Origin: Lentisphaerota bacterium
Lineage (GTDB): Bacteria; Verrucomicrobiota; Lentisphaeria; Victivallales; Victivallaceae
Direction: 5' to 3'
Assembly (NCBI GenBank): GCA_024225035.1
Contig: JAAEMX010000305.1
Span: 1 to 55,304 of the forward strand
DNA: 55,304 nucleotides
Shown here: one piece after another, positions 41,715 through 51,001 of the stretch
Layout: the number at the start of each line of letters is the position of its first letter
Numbering within the stretch: position 1 is the stretch's first letter
The notes under the pieces: generated by a model
The model's database searches: none
Told to the model about the DNA's origin: nothing
Seen by the model: only the letters and a program-made list of their open reading frames with translations
Made by a program: the position numbers and the translations under genes

Positions 41715-42962
41715 TTATATAACCTGATATTCTCTTTCCGTTATTTTTCTGACGTTAATTCTCAGCAGGCAAAGCCAAACTCCCAGCAGAGGAATCAGCA
41801 GCATGAAAAATGCATATATCGGTCCATAGTAATCAAATGTGTACCCGGTAATAATTGGTCCAAATATAGCTCCGAGCCCTTCACACAATTGCATTAAGAT
41901 CATTAAAACTGGAACTTCAGAGTTGTCTACAGTTTTGAGCGTAACAGATGCCATAACAGGATACACAGGACCTAAAAAAAGTCCAACCAAGGGCAGCAGG
42001 TATGCTGTCGCTGGAATTCTTCCAATCATATTGGCTCCAAAAATATTTTGTCTTATGAGAACCAGCGACAGGTAGAAAAGCGCAGCCGTCATTAAGGAAA
42101 AAATAAGGAAATTCCAACTTAGATATTTGAGAATAACTGTGCCGATAAAACGACTTAACGCAATGCTTATCATCAGTATTGAAGCCAAAAGAATACTATG
42201 TGAGATGTCAATATTTAAAGCTTTTTCATTGAAAGTCGGTAGCCACGCAAACAGGCTGACTTCAACGTATACATAAAGTGCAATCATGTACAAATAAGTA
42301 GCTGTTTTAGGTCGCTTTGATATTTCCACTAAAGCAGAAAAATTGAATCCTTGCCTAGGTTGTCTGGGATTAGCCCATAAACTTTTTTGCAATGGAATGA
42401 ATTTCCAGATAACTATCACGAATATCAGTATCGCGCCGTATAGACTGAAAATATATTTCCAGGCCTGTTTGTCATTTATTCTTATAAAAAAGTAAAAAAG
42501 TAAAAAGCTTAATACTTGGAATACGTTGTAGTAGCCTTCCATTAAAGTCAAAATTCTGGCATGTTTTTTCTTATCGTTGAAAATTAATGATATCAAAGTG
42601 TATATACAGATTTTTGTTATTGCAAAAACCGCGCCAATAATAGCAAACAGTAAAAGCATAGCCCGGAAATTATTTATACCCGGTAAGGTAAAACATGAAA
42701 CCGATATAATAAGCAGGCAGCATATCAACAGCTTTTTATATCCTATTTTAGGCAGGAAACCAACAATTATAAAAGAAATAATTATACTGACAAGATCCCT
42801 GATGACCGGCAAAAAGCTTGAAGCAACGTATGATTTTTTGTACAAGTTTATCGCAAATGCTATGCCTGGGCCTTCGGCTGTATTCAGAAAGGCAAAAACA
42901 CTGAAGTTAACAATGAGAACAAATGTCAACAGAAGAGTTTTTACGGATTTATTAAATGTCAT
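41715..42962 (-). CDS. MFS transporter, 12 TM
   Basis: The 415-residue protein has twelve hydrophobic segments in two six-helix halves joined by a basic loop (KFIPLQKSLWANPRQPRQ). Family-type features are an acidic residue in TM1, GPVYPVMASVTL in TM10 and GAIFGPIITGYTFDYYG in TM11, the last being typical of sugar/metabolite MFS proteins. It starts 27 bases after the radical SAM gene and is the last gene of a four-gene minus-strand operon. Export or uptake of the product of that operon is a reasonable guess; the substrate is unknown. Confidence 0.83.
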   Translation of the reverse strand: MTFNKSVKTLLLTFVLIVNFSVFAFLNTAEGPGIAFAINLYKKSYVASSFLPVIRDLVSIIISFIIVGFLPKIGYKKLLICCLLIISVSCFTLPGINNFRAMLLLFAIIGAVFAITKICIYTLISLIFNDKKKHARILTLMEGYYNVFQVLSFLLFYFFIRINDKQAWKYIFSLYGAILIFVIVIWKFIPLQKSLWANPRQPRQGFNFSALVEISKRPKTATYLYMIALYVYVEVSLFAWLPTFNEKALNIDISHSILLASILMISIALSRFIGTVILKYLSWNFLIFSLMTAALFYLSLVLIRQNIFGANMIGRIPATAYLLPLVGLFLGPVYPVMASVTLKTVDNSEVPVLMILMQLCEGLGAIFGPIITGYTFDYYGPIYAFFMLLIPLLGVWLCLLRINVRKITEREYQVI

Positions 42963-42989
42963 TCTTGCTCTTGGGTTACTAGATTTAAC

Positions 42990-44429
42990 TTATTGAATCT
43001 CAGTGTTAATAATTGCTTCAACCAGATTTTGTCCTTCTTCTGTCAGTTCTATTGATTTTGAAAGTGTATTTACGGTGGCCAAACCTCTGTTCTCAAGGCT
43101 TTCAAAAACAGGAAGCCAATGATTATTAAAAAGTGAACTATCCGGGAAATTCTTTGTGTGAATATCATCTGAGAGAGGAGTACAGGACGATAACGCCATT
43201 TTAATTGACCTGACTATCTTGTGATCATCAGTAAAACCTTTTACAGAGGCAATTGGAAGATTACCTGCATCAATACAATTAATATATTCATCAATTTCAG
43301 TGATATTTACCGCTTCAGAATGTATGCAGCTTGAACTGCCTCCTAGCCCTAATGAGACCTCTGGATACTGTTTATCTTGATCGATCATTAAGGATTTCCA
43401 CCTTTCAGGGCTTTTGTCTTTCCTGTAAAAATACATTGTAGGATGTTCAAGGAAACCGTGCTTTGCCATGGCTTGTACAATCACATCTCTCATCTGATAT
43501 TGTTCCGCAATGGAAGGCCAGACGTATCCTTTTGCAGCCATTTTTTCTCTGTAAATATTGCTTTGCCAGGCCGCCAAACTCTTTCCTGAGACAGCCGTGC
43601 CTGCTTCCGAAAATGTTTTTAAGTGCAGTTTTGAGCAGACAAGACCAGTGAACCCTAAATCTACAGCTTGTGCAATATCATTTTCTATATGATGTATTTC
43701 CTGGTTGACCAGACCGTAGATTAAATCACCGCTAACCCAATCGAAACCAATCTCATTGACATTCCTAGAGAAAGTTATAATATCCTCCAAATCATGAGGG
43801 CAGTTTGCCAGCCTGAGAATATCATTATTAAAAGATTGAATTCCGCAGGACAACTTGGTCACTCCACAAGTTTTCAGCACTTCAAGTTTTTCTTTGGTAA
43901 AAGAACTTGGATTTCCTTCAAATCTAAGAGTTGAGTTTTCAGTGAAGTTAAAGTTGTCTTTGTAAAAAGTTATCAGTTTGACTATTTGTTTTTTTGATAA
44001 AAGAGAAGGGGTTCCTCCAAAAATATTGAATTCACCAATATTCACTTTTCTTAGATGAGGAACCTGCTCTAGCCACAGCGCGGCTTCTTTTAGGTTATAG
44101 TCCAGCCACTTTGACAGTTTTGAGTCATTTAAGTCTTTATCTTTGGATAAAATGTCTGTAGGAAACTGACAAAAGAAACAGCGTTTACTGCAAACTGGAA
44201 TATTTATCCAAAGGTGTATTTCTTTTACTGATTTTAAACTCTTATTTAAATCCTTAATAAAATCATTGGTACTATAGTCAGGAATATTGCCCGGGAACCT
44301 GTGTCCACCAAAGGAGTCATAACAGACATAGTCCAGCAAGTGTTTATTTTCAGGTTTTTGTAAAAAACTATAAGTTTTCGATTCAGGGTATCGATTATCT
44401 TGTGAATGAATATTAAAAAAAGTAGACAT
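42990..44429 (-). CDS. HemW/HemN-like radical SAM protein
   Basis: The 479-residue protein has the radical SAM cluster motif CxxxCxxC as Cys80, Cys84 and Cys87 (NIPVCSKRCFFCQFP). The HemN/HemW family stretch FNIFGGTPSLLSKKQI and the SAM-binding segment LRFEGNPSSFTKEKLEVLK follow. A C-terminal HemN-type winged domain (about 400-475) is present. True HemN oxidases are anaerobic coproporphyrinogen oxidases, HemW is a heme chaperone, and many homologues act on other substrates, including methyltransfer. Its place between GT2 and MFS genes argues for a specialised metabolite role rather than heme synthesis. The ribosome site is weak. Confidence 0.82.
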   Translation of the reverse strand: MSTFFNIHSQDNRYPESKTYSFLQKPENKHLLDYVCYDSFGGHRFPGNIPDYSTNDFIKDLNKSLKSVKEIHLWINIPVCSKRCFFCQFPTDILSKDKDLNDSKLSKWLDYNLKEAALWLEQVPHLRKVNIGEFNIFGGTPSLLSKKQIVKLITFYKDNFNFTENSTLRFEGNPSSFTKEKLEVLKTCGVTKLSCGIQSFNNDILRLANCPHDLEDIITFSRNVNEIGFDWVSGDLIYGLVNQEIHHIENDIAQAVDLGFTGLVCSKLHLKTFSEAGTAVSGKSLAAWQSNIYREKMAAKGYVWPSIAEQYQMRDVIVQAMAKHGFLEHPTMYFYRKDKSPERWKSLMIDQDKQYPEVSLGLGGSSSCIHSEAVNITEIDEYINCIDAGNLPIASVKGFTDDHKIVRSIKMALSSCTPLSDDIHTKNFPDSSLFNNHWLPVFESLENRGLATVNTLSKSIELTEEGQNLVEAIINTEIQ

Positions 44430-44485
44430 ATTTTTTGTTCTATTAAAGGATTTAAATAAGTTGTTTTAACAAAAGTTAATGGAGG

Positions 44486-45790
44486 CTAAAAGACACCGCC
44501 GTTTCCAAAGTAATTATGTGCCTCGCCAGACTCCCGGTCTTCACAGTAATAATATATGAAATCCTTTAAGTTCAGTTCATCATGCTTTTCTATTTCCTGA
44601 AGGCATGGGGGGAGGGGGGGAGCGTGACCGACGTCTTCTCCGATGTGCGTTCGCATTACCTCGAAAAGCTCGTCTTTAAATTCCATATACAGTCTGAAAG
44701 ATGGGGTTTTGTACAAATGAATCGGAGCGAAGTTTTTCACACTCATTTCTTGCTTTATTTCAGCAATTCTTTTTTCCAGCTTTGCTGCGAACTCATCGCC
44801 GAGGAAAGCAATAACATCATCGTTTTTGAAGAAATCAGTAGTAAGCATGAGTGGCAGAATAATATTTTTAGGAGTAAAGTCCTTTATTGCATACTCCCAC
44901 ATTGTCCGGGCTTCAATTTTAGTAAGATCACTGTTGGATTCTTTTGGTTGTAAAGGCCTTATGTCACGCATTGTAATAATACCGTCTTCTCCATAGGAAA
45001 GGCCATTAATTGTTCTGTCGATTTCGTTATCAACTCTTCGTGGATTAATTTCCACTTTTGAGTCCGGAGAGTAAACTATATCGAATCCCATAGCTCTTGC
45101 TTTTATGCCAAAGTCCCAGTCATCGGACAAGTGACACAAAAACTTGCCGTTTTTCAGTTGGTAGAAGATTTCAATCCCGTCTATTTTGTCATAACATTCT
45201 CTGGTAGCGGCAAAACCTTTGCCATCCGGAAACCCTCCAAATATTTTAAAAGTAACATCTCTGGCACGCAGTATTTGTTCTATTACAGTCCAGAGTTTTT
45301 CCCTTTGGCAAAAATGTTCCTTAGGATAATAGTAGTTGCAAACGCCTATAGCGGCTTTTGTGTCGTCCATTGTTTGTTTCAAATGAAACAGCCAGGTTTC
45401 ATCAACTTTGCAGTCTGCGTCAGCAGAGCAGATATATAAAGGTTGAACTTGTTCAGTCCTGAAATCACGTTGGTGACTTCTTTTTGAAGCCAAGTCCATA
45501 CCGGTTTTTCTGGCCCATGCGACACCTTGTTTTTTTTCTTCAGTTATACAAAGGTTTAAATCATCATGTTTTAATAAGTAATCTGTGACAAGTTCAATTG
45601 TGTTGTCTGTTGAGTTGTTATCGACAATGATAATTTCGTATAAGTTTCTGTCAAAAATACCATTGTCAGTTTTCTGGTAATACATTGAATCAAGGACCTT
45701 AACAATGTTTTTTTCTTCGTTGTAAGTGGGTAGAACAACGCTCATTACCACAGATTCTGACATGACAGGAATTAAATCATTTTTTGACAT
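44486..45790 (-). CDS. GT2-family glycosyltransferase
   Basis: ATG 45790 has GGAG six bases upstream. The 434-residue product has an N-terminal GT-A domain (about 14-250): VVLPTYNEEKNIVKVLDS, IIIVDNNSTDNT and the metal-binding ICSADADCKVDETW. A C-terminal part of about 180 residues is helical and of unknown role. No TM is seen, so it is cytosolic. The segment PPLPPC near residue 400 is encoded by a C7-T-C6 tract on the coding strand (G runs at 44607-44620). It is co-transcribed with a GT4 enzyme upstream (46-base gap) and a radical SAM gene downstream (56-base gap). Confidence 0.85.
   Translation of the reverse strand: MSKNDLIPVMSESVVMSVVLPTYNEEKNIVKVLDSMYYQKTDNGIFDRNLYEIIIVDNNSTDNTIELVTDYLLKHDDLNLCITEEKKQGVAWARKTGMDLASKRSHQRDFRTEQVQPLYICSADADCKVDETWLFHLKQTMDDTKAAIGVCNYYYPKEHFCQREKLWTVIEQILRARDVTFKIFGGFPDGKGFAATRECYDKIDGIEIFYQLKNGKFLCHLSDDWDFGIKARAMGFDIVYSPDSKVEINPRRVDNEIDRTINGLSYGEDGIITMRDIRPLQPKESNSDLTKIEARTMWEYAIKDFTPKNIILPLMLTTDFFKNDDVIAFLGDEFAAKLEKRIAEIKQEMSVKNFAPIHLYKTPSFRLYMEFKDELFEVMRTHIGEDVGHAPPLPPCLQEIEKHDELNLKDFIYYYCEDRESGEAHNYFGNGGVF
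44607..44620. repeat. Poly-G tract G6-A-G7 within the GT2 gene
   Basis: Six G (44607-44612), one A (44613) and seven G (44614-44620) lie inside the C-terminal coding region of the GT2 gene. Runs of this length can slip during replication and switch the frame. In the present length the frame is open to the normal end. Confidence 0.7.
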
Positions 45791-45836
45791 TGATATCTCC
45801 AATTATTTTTGTTTTAAATAGACATTAATTCATTAA

Positions 45837-47237
45837 TTAGATAGAGCCGAAATAAGTGTGCAGGTTATTTATTAATGACGACTTGCTTGCAAAATGTTTC
45901 TTTGCTTTGTCGAAATTGTGTTTGGTATATTCATTTGCTTTCCGACGATCGTTGACTATTGAGAATACTTCGTTTACAAAGCCGTCATTGACAGTCACTT
46001 CGGCATCGTTCTCTTCATTTATATCGAGCAGTATCCCCTTGAAACCTTTTCGCCCGTAAACGACATTATACCTTTCGTAGGTAGTAGCCACATAAGGAGT
46101 GCCTGCTGCGATAGCTTCAGATATTGGGTTTCCGTAGCTCTCATAATTATAGGAAGTTAAGAATGAGCATATGTCTGAGTTTTCCAGCAGATCTTTTACG
46201 GAATAAGAGTCTTCTCCTGAGCTGTTAAATTCTCTAGCACCAAACGGGAGCAAATAGTCACAGAAAATAATATTGTTACTTAGCCCGAGCTTATCAATTA
46301 GTTTTTGTAACCTCAAGTATTCGTCATTATTTTCATCAGCGGACCCCGCAATAACAAGGTAAACTTGTTTATCAATACTTTTATCTTTTAAAAGCTTTGT
46401 TAATCTATCGACTAAATGAATATCTCTATCTATTCGCTTAGGGTAGATCATCCGTGTTATCCTTGCGATAACGATTGCATCTTCTGGGATAGAAAGATGA
46501 GCCCTGAATTTGGAGCATATGTTTTCTCTGCTTTTTTGAATGCAAAAAGTATTTGGCAGTATTGAGGTTTCCGCCTCAGGACACCACTTTTTTGCTTCAT
46601 GTAAATCAGCGTCATGAAGAACGACGTGCTGAATAAATTGTGACTTCTTAAACTTAGGAGTGTGGTGATATGGTGAGCAGCCATATTTACAGAGGTTTGG
46701 TTCGCTTGACCACATCAAATCATGATCCCGCCATAGCACATATTTTTTGAGTTTTTTGGCCTCCCCATAGGTTTCAATAGCTTCATGCAGAGCTTTGGTG
46801 AAGATAATGTTTTCTGGTAAAGTTCCGTTCTCTACAATTACGAAATCAACGTCCAGCTCTTCCCATTTTTTGATTATGACTTTAGAAATAAGATGAGATA
46901 TTTCATTGATCTTTTTATATAAGCCGGTATCTGCTTCGTTGTATCTAGAACTCCTTACCAAATTTAAAACTTCTGCTAAAAGTTCTTGATTATATCCCGG
47001 GATCTCATCCAAGGTGTCCAGTCTGGTAAGATCCACCCAGGAAGGAAGAAGTTTATGTTCAGTGGTATATTGTCGAAAAAGATTTTTTTTATCATTTTTT
47101 ATGTCATAACCTAATTCAAGGTGGACTTTATATCCCTTATCTTTAAATACTTCAGCGGTTTTAATGAATTCTACGATTAATCCTGAGAGAGGAACAGAAT
47201 CAAATGAAATAGCAAACAAAGTTTTTTCTTTTAACAT
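45837..47237 (-). CDS. GT4-family glycosyltransferase
   Basis: The 466-residue protein has a GT-B fold. The C-terminal half contains IARITRMIYPKRIDRDIHLV, a conserved basic donor-phosphate site, LVIAGSADENNDEYLRLQ, and the GT4 EX7E motif in NPISEAIAAGTPYVATTYE. The N-terminal acceptor domain starts with LFAISFDSVPLSGLIVEF, missing the usual GG loop. No TM is seen. It is the first gene of the GT4-GT2-radical SAM-MFS operon. Donor and acceptor are not assignable; with the radical SAM enzyme and exporter it may build a glycosylated small molecule or modify surface glycans. Confidence 0.83.
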   Translation of the reverse strand: MLKEKTLFAISFDSVPLSGLIVEFIKTAEVFKDKGYKVHLELGYDIKNDKKNLFRQYTTEHKLLPSWVDLTRLDTLDEIPGYNQELLAEVLNLVRSSRYNEADTGLYKKINEISHLISKVIIKKWEELDVDFVIVENGTLPENIIFTKALHEAIETYGEAKKLKKYVLWRDHDLMWSSEPNLCKYGCSPYHHTPKFKKSQFIQHVVLHDADLHEAKKWCPEAETSILPNTFCIQKSRENICSKFRAHLSIPEDAIVIARITRMIYPKRIDRDIHLVDRLTKLLKDKSIDKQVYLVIAGSADENNDEYLRLQKLIDKLGLSNNIIFCDYLLPFGAREFNSSGEDSYSVKDLLENSDICSFLTSYNYESYGNPISEAIAAGTPYVATTYERYNVVYGRKGFKGILLDINEENDAEVTVNDGFVNEVFSIVNDRRKANEYTKHNFDKAKKHFASKSSLINNLHTYFGSI

Positions 47238-48053
47238 GTCAACTTATAGATTTATATTGTTGATGGTTTATGGCTGTTAGTGGTACAAATATCTTTGCTA
47301 TTTATTTAAGTATCATTCATTATCTTTAGATTTTGTTCATTTTTATCAAAGGAGGAATAGAAGTTTATTGCATGATTTACAAGGCAGTATTTTTCAGGAG
47401 TTTGACGAACTTTTTTAATAAGAACTCTGAACATAGATGATCTCTTTTTATTGTGTTGTAATGTGCGAATTAATGATTTGGACTGCATAGAAAATTCGAT
47501 CTGATTTAGATAACTAAACCGTAAGCAAATTGTTATACGTCTTCAGAAATATCTAGCTGCTGTTTCCATTGTAGCAGTTGCTTTTCGAGAGTTTCTTAAA
47601 GCCATATCTTTACGGCTTCATTAGTTAAATGAGGGCTTATTTATTTAAGACTAATATAAACTAGTATTTGCTGATTTGATATTATATTTGGCTAAAGGAT
47701 AATTTTTTATAATTATACTAATTATTCGCCTCGGAAATACATTTTCTCAAATTTGATTTTATGCAATAGAAAATATTATGATGGCTCTTGTTTGTGGTAT
47801 AGTTGGGTAGAATGCCGAAAGAATTAGAAAACAATAGTACTTAATAGAATTTTCCAGTATATACGTACTATTAAACATCACTTACAGTATTTTTATGTTT
47901 ATGTTAGTTTTAATCTTAAATTTGACTTTATCTCTTTGTGTAAATATATTCGCAAAGGCTGTAAGTTTAGTGATATAGAATTATTGTTGTATTGTGTTAC
48001 ATTATTTATATAATGGATTGTTATGCGCAAGAATAAATTTGGTGAAAAACAAT
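47238..48053. other. Long divergent non-coding region
   Basis: About 800 AT-rich bases lie between the GT4 operon and the plus-strand GT39 gene. A 60-codon minus-strand frame at 47306-47488 has no ribosome site and no family; I do not call it. A small hairpin, AAGCC/GGCTT, lies near 47605-47630. A short peptide-like stretch at 47781 (MALVCGIVG then TAG) echoes the N-terminus of glutamine amidotransferases but is too short to call. Confidence 0.5.
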
Positions 48054-49643
48054 ATGTTTAAAAATATATGCTTCAAAGATTTTTTTAATGGATTTTCCAA
48101 GAAGGTCAATGAGTGGACAGAATGGAAGATTATCACATGGATTATTCTAAGTTCAATGTTCTTTAGATTGATTACATTGCAATTTGTAGAAAAAAGTGGT
48201 GATGCTGTACATACTTGGAGCGTTTTAAGGTGCTTTATTGACACCGGAAACTGGTATCTGGAAAATATGGATCATCATGTATTGCGTTGGGGAACTACAT
48301 TGCCAGTAATGGCCATTCAGGAAGTTTTTGGTACATCAGTTTTTATTTATTATATTTTTCCAGTTATAGTTTCAAGCATAACCGCAATCTTGGTTTATAA
48401 AGTGACAACTCACTTGACTGACAAAACGATTGGAATACTGGCATTTTTAGTATTTCTAGTTTTTCCACTTACTGTTCGTGGAGCAACTCAGTATTTGCCA
48501 ATGCTTCCTGCTTCCATGTTTGTTTTAAGTGCATTTCTTTTCTTGTTTAAGTGGTTTGAAAAAGAAAAACTTTATTATATTGCATGCACCGGGTTGATGA
48601 TTATTTTAGCATATGGCTGCAAAATAACATCACTTTACTGGGCTGTGGCAATCGCATTGTCCTTGCTGATTTTCAGTCCTGTCGATAAAGGCTGTTTCAA
48701 GATTTGGAAATTCAAGGTTGGGCCAGCAGTTATTTTATTTTCACTGGTGATTATTGCGGGAATCATTATTGAAACATTGATTCTTAATGTTCTTTTTGGC
48801 GCTTCCTATGGACGTCTTCAATTGATTAGTAAAACTCATGACTTCGGGGTTTTATATAGCTTTTGGGAATGGCTGATTTCATTTTTGCGCCCTATGTCTA
48901 TGAAAGGTAAATACTTTGATACTATGCCCACGGCTGTTATTATTCTGTTAGGATTAATCAGTGCATTTTTTTGGTTGCGAAAGGGTACTATTGAAAAGAA
49001 GTTTATTGCTTTTTCTTTCTTCATTGCCTACTTTTTTCATAGTTATATGATAAAGAAAGTTTTCCCATTTTATTATCCGGAAAAAAGCCATGGACGTTAT
49101 TTTCTGGTACTTACTATTTTCTGTATTATCTTTTATGTAGGTAGCCAACCTCAATGGAATTCGCTTCTATGGAACAGGGTGAAGAATTTGCACGTTAGAG
49201 CTTTTCTCAAGTTTGTGGTAGTGGCACTATGGCTGGTACCTTCAATTATTTATATTTGCAACACTAGAATGTGGGATGGAAACTTGTTAGATGTTATCCT
49301 TATGCATAAGAATATTAAGGTTGCTGAGGCTGACAATACTCCAGTGTTATATCGGTTGGAGGATGAGCTAGAAGACAATAAACTTGCATCATCTGACCGG
49401 AAACGTATTCAGATGCTTCTTACGTGCTTTGGCCCATCATCTGAAATTCCTCTGATAAATCAGAAAAAGTTTCCTTTGATAAAAAACAAGTCAGGCAAAG
49501 ATGAGTTAATAATTCTTAATTACAAAGCGAGTGAATCTCCCATAGAATATTCTGGTCTTTCTATAAATATATTTAAATCTGCTCCTGAAAAATTTATATT
49601 ACCGAGTTACAAGTTAAAGATGATCCCACTTGTTGAACAATAG
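48054..49643 (+). CDS. GT39-like (ArnT/PMT-type) membrane glycosyltransferase
   Basis: ATG 48054 follows GGTGA; a GTG at 47994 extends the frame but has no ribosome site. The product of about 529 residues has 10-12 membrane segments. An early periplasmic aspartate, EKSGDAVHTWSVL, and the nearby VLRWGTTLPVMAI fit the GT39/ArnT-type first loop that binds the polyprenyl-phosphate sugar. The C-terminal periplasmic part is about 130 residues. Such enzymes move sugars from undecaprenyl phosphate onto lipid A, protein or glycan acceptors at the periplasmic face. A GT2 polyprenyl-phosphate transferase and two EmrE-like flippase-type genes follow directly. Confidence 0.8.
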   Translation: MFKNICFKDFFNGFSKKVNEWTEWKIITWIILSSMFFRLITLQFVEKSGDAVHTWSVLRCFIDTGNWYLENMDHHVLRWGTTLPVMAIQEVFGTSVFIYYIFPVIVSSITAILVYKVTTHLTDKTIGILAFLVFLVFPLTVRGATQYLPMLPASMFVLSAFLFLFKWFEKEKLYYIACTGLMIILAYGCKITSLYWAVAIALSLLIFSPVDKGCFKIWKFKVGPAVILFSLVIIAGIIIETLILNVLFGASYGRLQLISKTHDFGVLYSFWEWLISFLRPMSMKGKYFDTMPTAVIILLGLISAFFWLRKGTIEKKFIAFSFFIAYFFHSYMIKKVFPFYYPEKSHGRYFLVLTIFCIIFYVGSQPQWNSLLWNRVKNLHVRAFLKFVVVALWLVPSIIYICNTRMWDGNLLDVILMHKNIKVAEADNTPVLYRLEDELEDNKLASSDRKRIQMLLTCFGPSSEIPLINQKKFPLIKNKSGKDELIILNYKASESPIEYSGLSINIFKSAPEKFILPSYKLKMIPLVEQ

Positions 49644-49658
49644 GAAATGGTGTGTGAT

Positions 49659-50297
49659 ATGAAACTTATTATACAAATTCCATGTTTTAATGAAGAAAAT
49701 ACCTTGGCTGAAACCATTGCCGACCTTCCCAAAAATATTCCAGGAATTGACAAAATTGAAGTAATGGTTGTTGACGATGGTTGCACAGACGGTACAGTTA
49801 GTGTGGCAAAATCACTTGGAGTTGACCATATAGTCAGGCTTGGCACGAACCGTGGCTTAGCAACCGCCTTCTGGCGTGGGATTGAGCATGCCATGGATCA
49901 TGGTGCGGACATATTAGTTAATACTGATGCAGATAATCAATATTGCGGCGCCGATATTGCCAAACTTGTCCAGCCAGTCATTGAGGACGAGGCTGATATG
50001 GTTGTGGGCTGTCGGCCAATAGCAAAACACCCTGAATTTAAGTTTCTGAAAAAGATGCTGCAGTTATTTGGAAGTTGGACTTTGCGTAAGATATCAAAGA
50101 CCAATGTCAGGGATGCGGCATCGGGATTCAGGGCCTTTTCACGGGAAATGTGTCAGAGGATTTTTATACATTCCAGGTTTTCTTATTGTATGGAAACTTT
50201 AATTCAGGCAGGGAATTCCGGTTGTCGGGTTGCGTCAGTGGACATTAGAGTTAACCCGAAAACAAGAGAGTCACGCTTGTTTAAAAACATCCCGTAG
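49659..50297 (+). CDS. DPM1/ArnC-like GT2 polyprenyl-phosphate glycosyltransferase, N-terminal part
   Basis: The 212-residue GT-A domain starts at MKLIIQIPCFNEENTLAETI and has VMVVDDGCTDGT, NRGLATAFWRG, the NTDADNQY metal motif and VRDAASGFRAF, all typical of dolichol/undecaprenyl-phosphate sugar synthases. The frame meets TAG at 50295-50297 after RLFKNIP. In related proteins this point continues as IPEYxxKSGxTMLRMF, and the sequence after TAG, in the same frame, is exactly of that type (YIMKSGGTMLIMF). So the gene is one open frame of about 324 codons interrupted by a single stop. The catalytic domain is complete and may still work without its membrane tail. Confidence 0.85.
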   Translation: MKLIIQIPCFNEENTLAETIADLPKNIPGIDKIEVMVVDDGCTDGTVSVAKSLGVDHIVRLGTNRGLATAFWRGIEHAMDHGADILVNTDADNQYCGADIAKLVQPVIEDEADMVVGCRPIAKHPEFKFLKKMLQLFGSWTLRKISKTNVRDAASGFRAFSREMCQRIFIHSRFSYCMETLIQAGNSGCRVASVDIRVNPKTRESRLFKNIP

Positions 50298-50303
50298 TAT
50301 ATT

Positions 50304-50630
50304 ATGAAATCTGGCGGCACAATGTTGATAATGTTTATTTTGTATCGTCCGGGTACTTTTTTCTTTTCCTGTGGATGTGTCTTCTTTTCTATTGCATTTG
50401 TTTTAGGAATTAGAGCTATTATTCTAAGTTATGTTTTAGGGGTCATGAAAAAGGAATATTTACCTTCCTTGATTCTTTTGTCCATACTTGCTCTTATGGG
50501 AAGCATGTTATGGATGTTGAGTATTATAGGAGAAATTTTACGAGCCCAGCGGCGGGTGAATGAGGAAGTATTTTACCAGTTAAGGAATAACTCCAAAGCC
50601 AAAACAATCAATAATGAGGATGTACGATGA
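50304..50630 (+). pseudogene. C-terminal two-TM part of the DPM1/ArnC-like GT2, separated by an in-frame TAG
   Basis: This 108-codon stretch is in the same frame as the GT2 domain upstream, two codons after TAG. It carries the conserved MYRPG-type motif (as LYRPGTFF), two membrane segments and the closing helix EILRAQRRVNEEVFYQLR found at the C-terminus of DPM1-like transferases. No ribosome site precedes ATG 50304, so it probably is translated only by read-through or re-initiation, or not at all. Its TGA overlaps the next gene's ATG (ATGA), so coupling continues downstream. Confidence 0.6.
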
Positions 50631-51001
50631 TTAAGGCTGTTGCAGCTGTTGCTATTCTAATGTTTTGCAATCTTGCAAGTGTTGTTTGTGCCAAAATTAT
50701 CCCAGATTTTTTACACTCTCAGCTTTGGATATTATTGCTTATCTTGTTTTGTTGGGGAACTACTTATTTGGTACGAATGGTAATCTGGTTGATTGTCGGA
50801 AAATATTATCAGCTTTCATACATATATCCTTTTCTGGGAATAAATTACCTGATTTCATATCTGATCGGAATATTTGTCTGGCATGAAACGTTTAAAATAA
50901 CTAAGCTTGCTGGGATAATACTAATTACAATAGGAATTCTGGTCATATGCTATTCTCGAAATAAATATAATTCGATTAAGGAGCAGTTGAGTGATGGCTA
51001 A
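50627..51001 (+). CDS. EmrE/ArnE-like 4-TM membrane protein
   Basis: The 124-residue protein has four hydrophobic segments in the EmrE/DMT half-transporter layout: an N-terminal TM with few charges, then YLVRMVIWLIVGKYYQLSYI, then YPFLGINYLISYLIGIFVW, then HETFKITKLAGIILITIGIL. That last helix, with its preceding acid residue, is typical of SMR/ArnE/ArnF proteins. It overlaps the preceding frame by four bases (ATGA) and the next gene by eight. In arn loci two such proteins form a flippase for undecaprenyl-phosphate-linked sugar. Multidrug export is less likely given the context. Confidence 0.78.
   Translation: MIKAVAAVAILMFCNLASVVCAKIIPDFLHSQLWILLLILFCWGTTYLVRMVIWLIVGKYYQLSYIYPFLGINYLISYLIGIFVWHETFKITKLAGIILITIGILVICYSRNKYNSIKEQLSDG

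Noticed and set aside
41643..41897. 84-codon plus-strand frame over the end of the MFS gene
   Set aside because: It reads across a terminator hairpin and the antisense of the transporter; no ribosome site or family.
44582..44953. 123-codon plus-strand frame opposite the GT2 gene
   Set aside because: Antisense shadow of a well-supported glycosyltransferase gene.
47306..47488. 60-codon minus-strand frame in the gap before the GT39 gene
   Set aside because: No ribosome site, no recognisable motif, and the composition follows the surrounding AT-rich sequence.
47781..47810. Short frame MALVCGIVG then TAG, reminiscent of glutamine amidotransferase N-termini (CGIVG)
   Set aside because: Only nine codons; no further homologous sequence follows in any frame, so chance is the simplest explanation.
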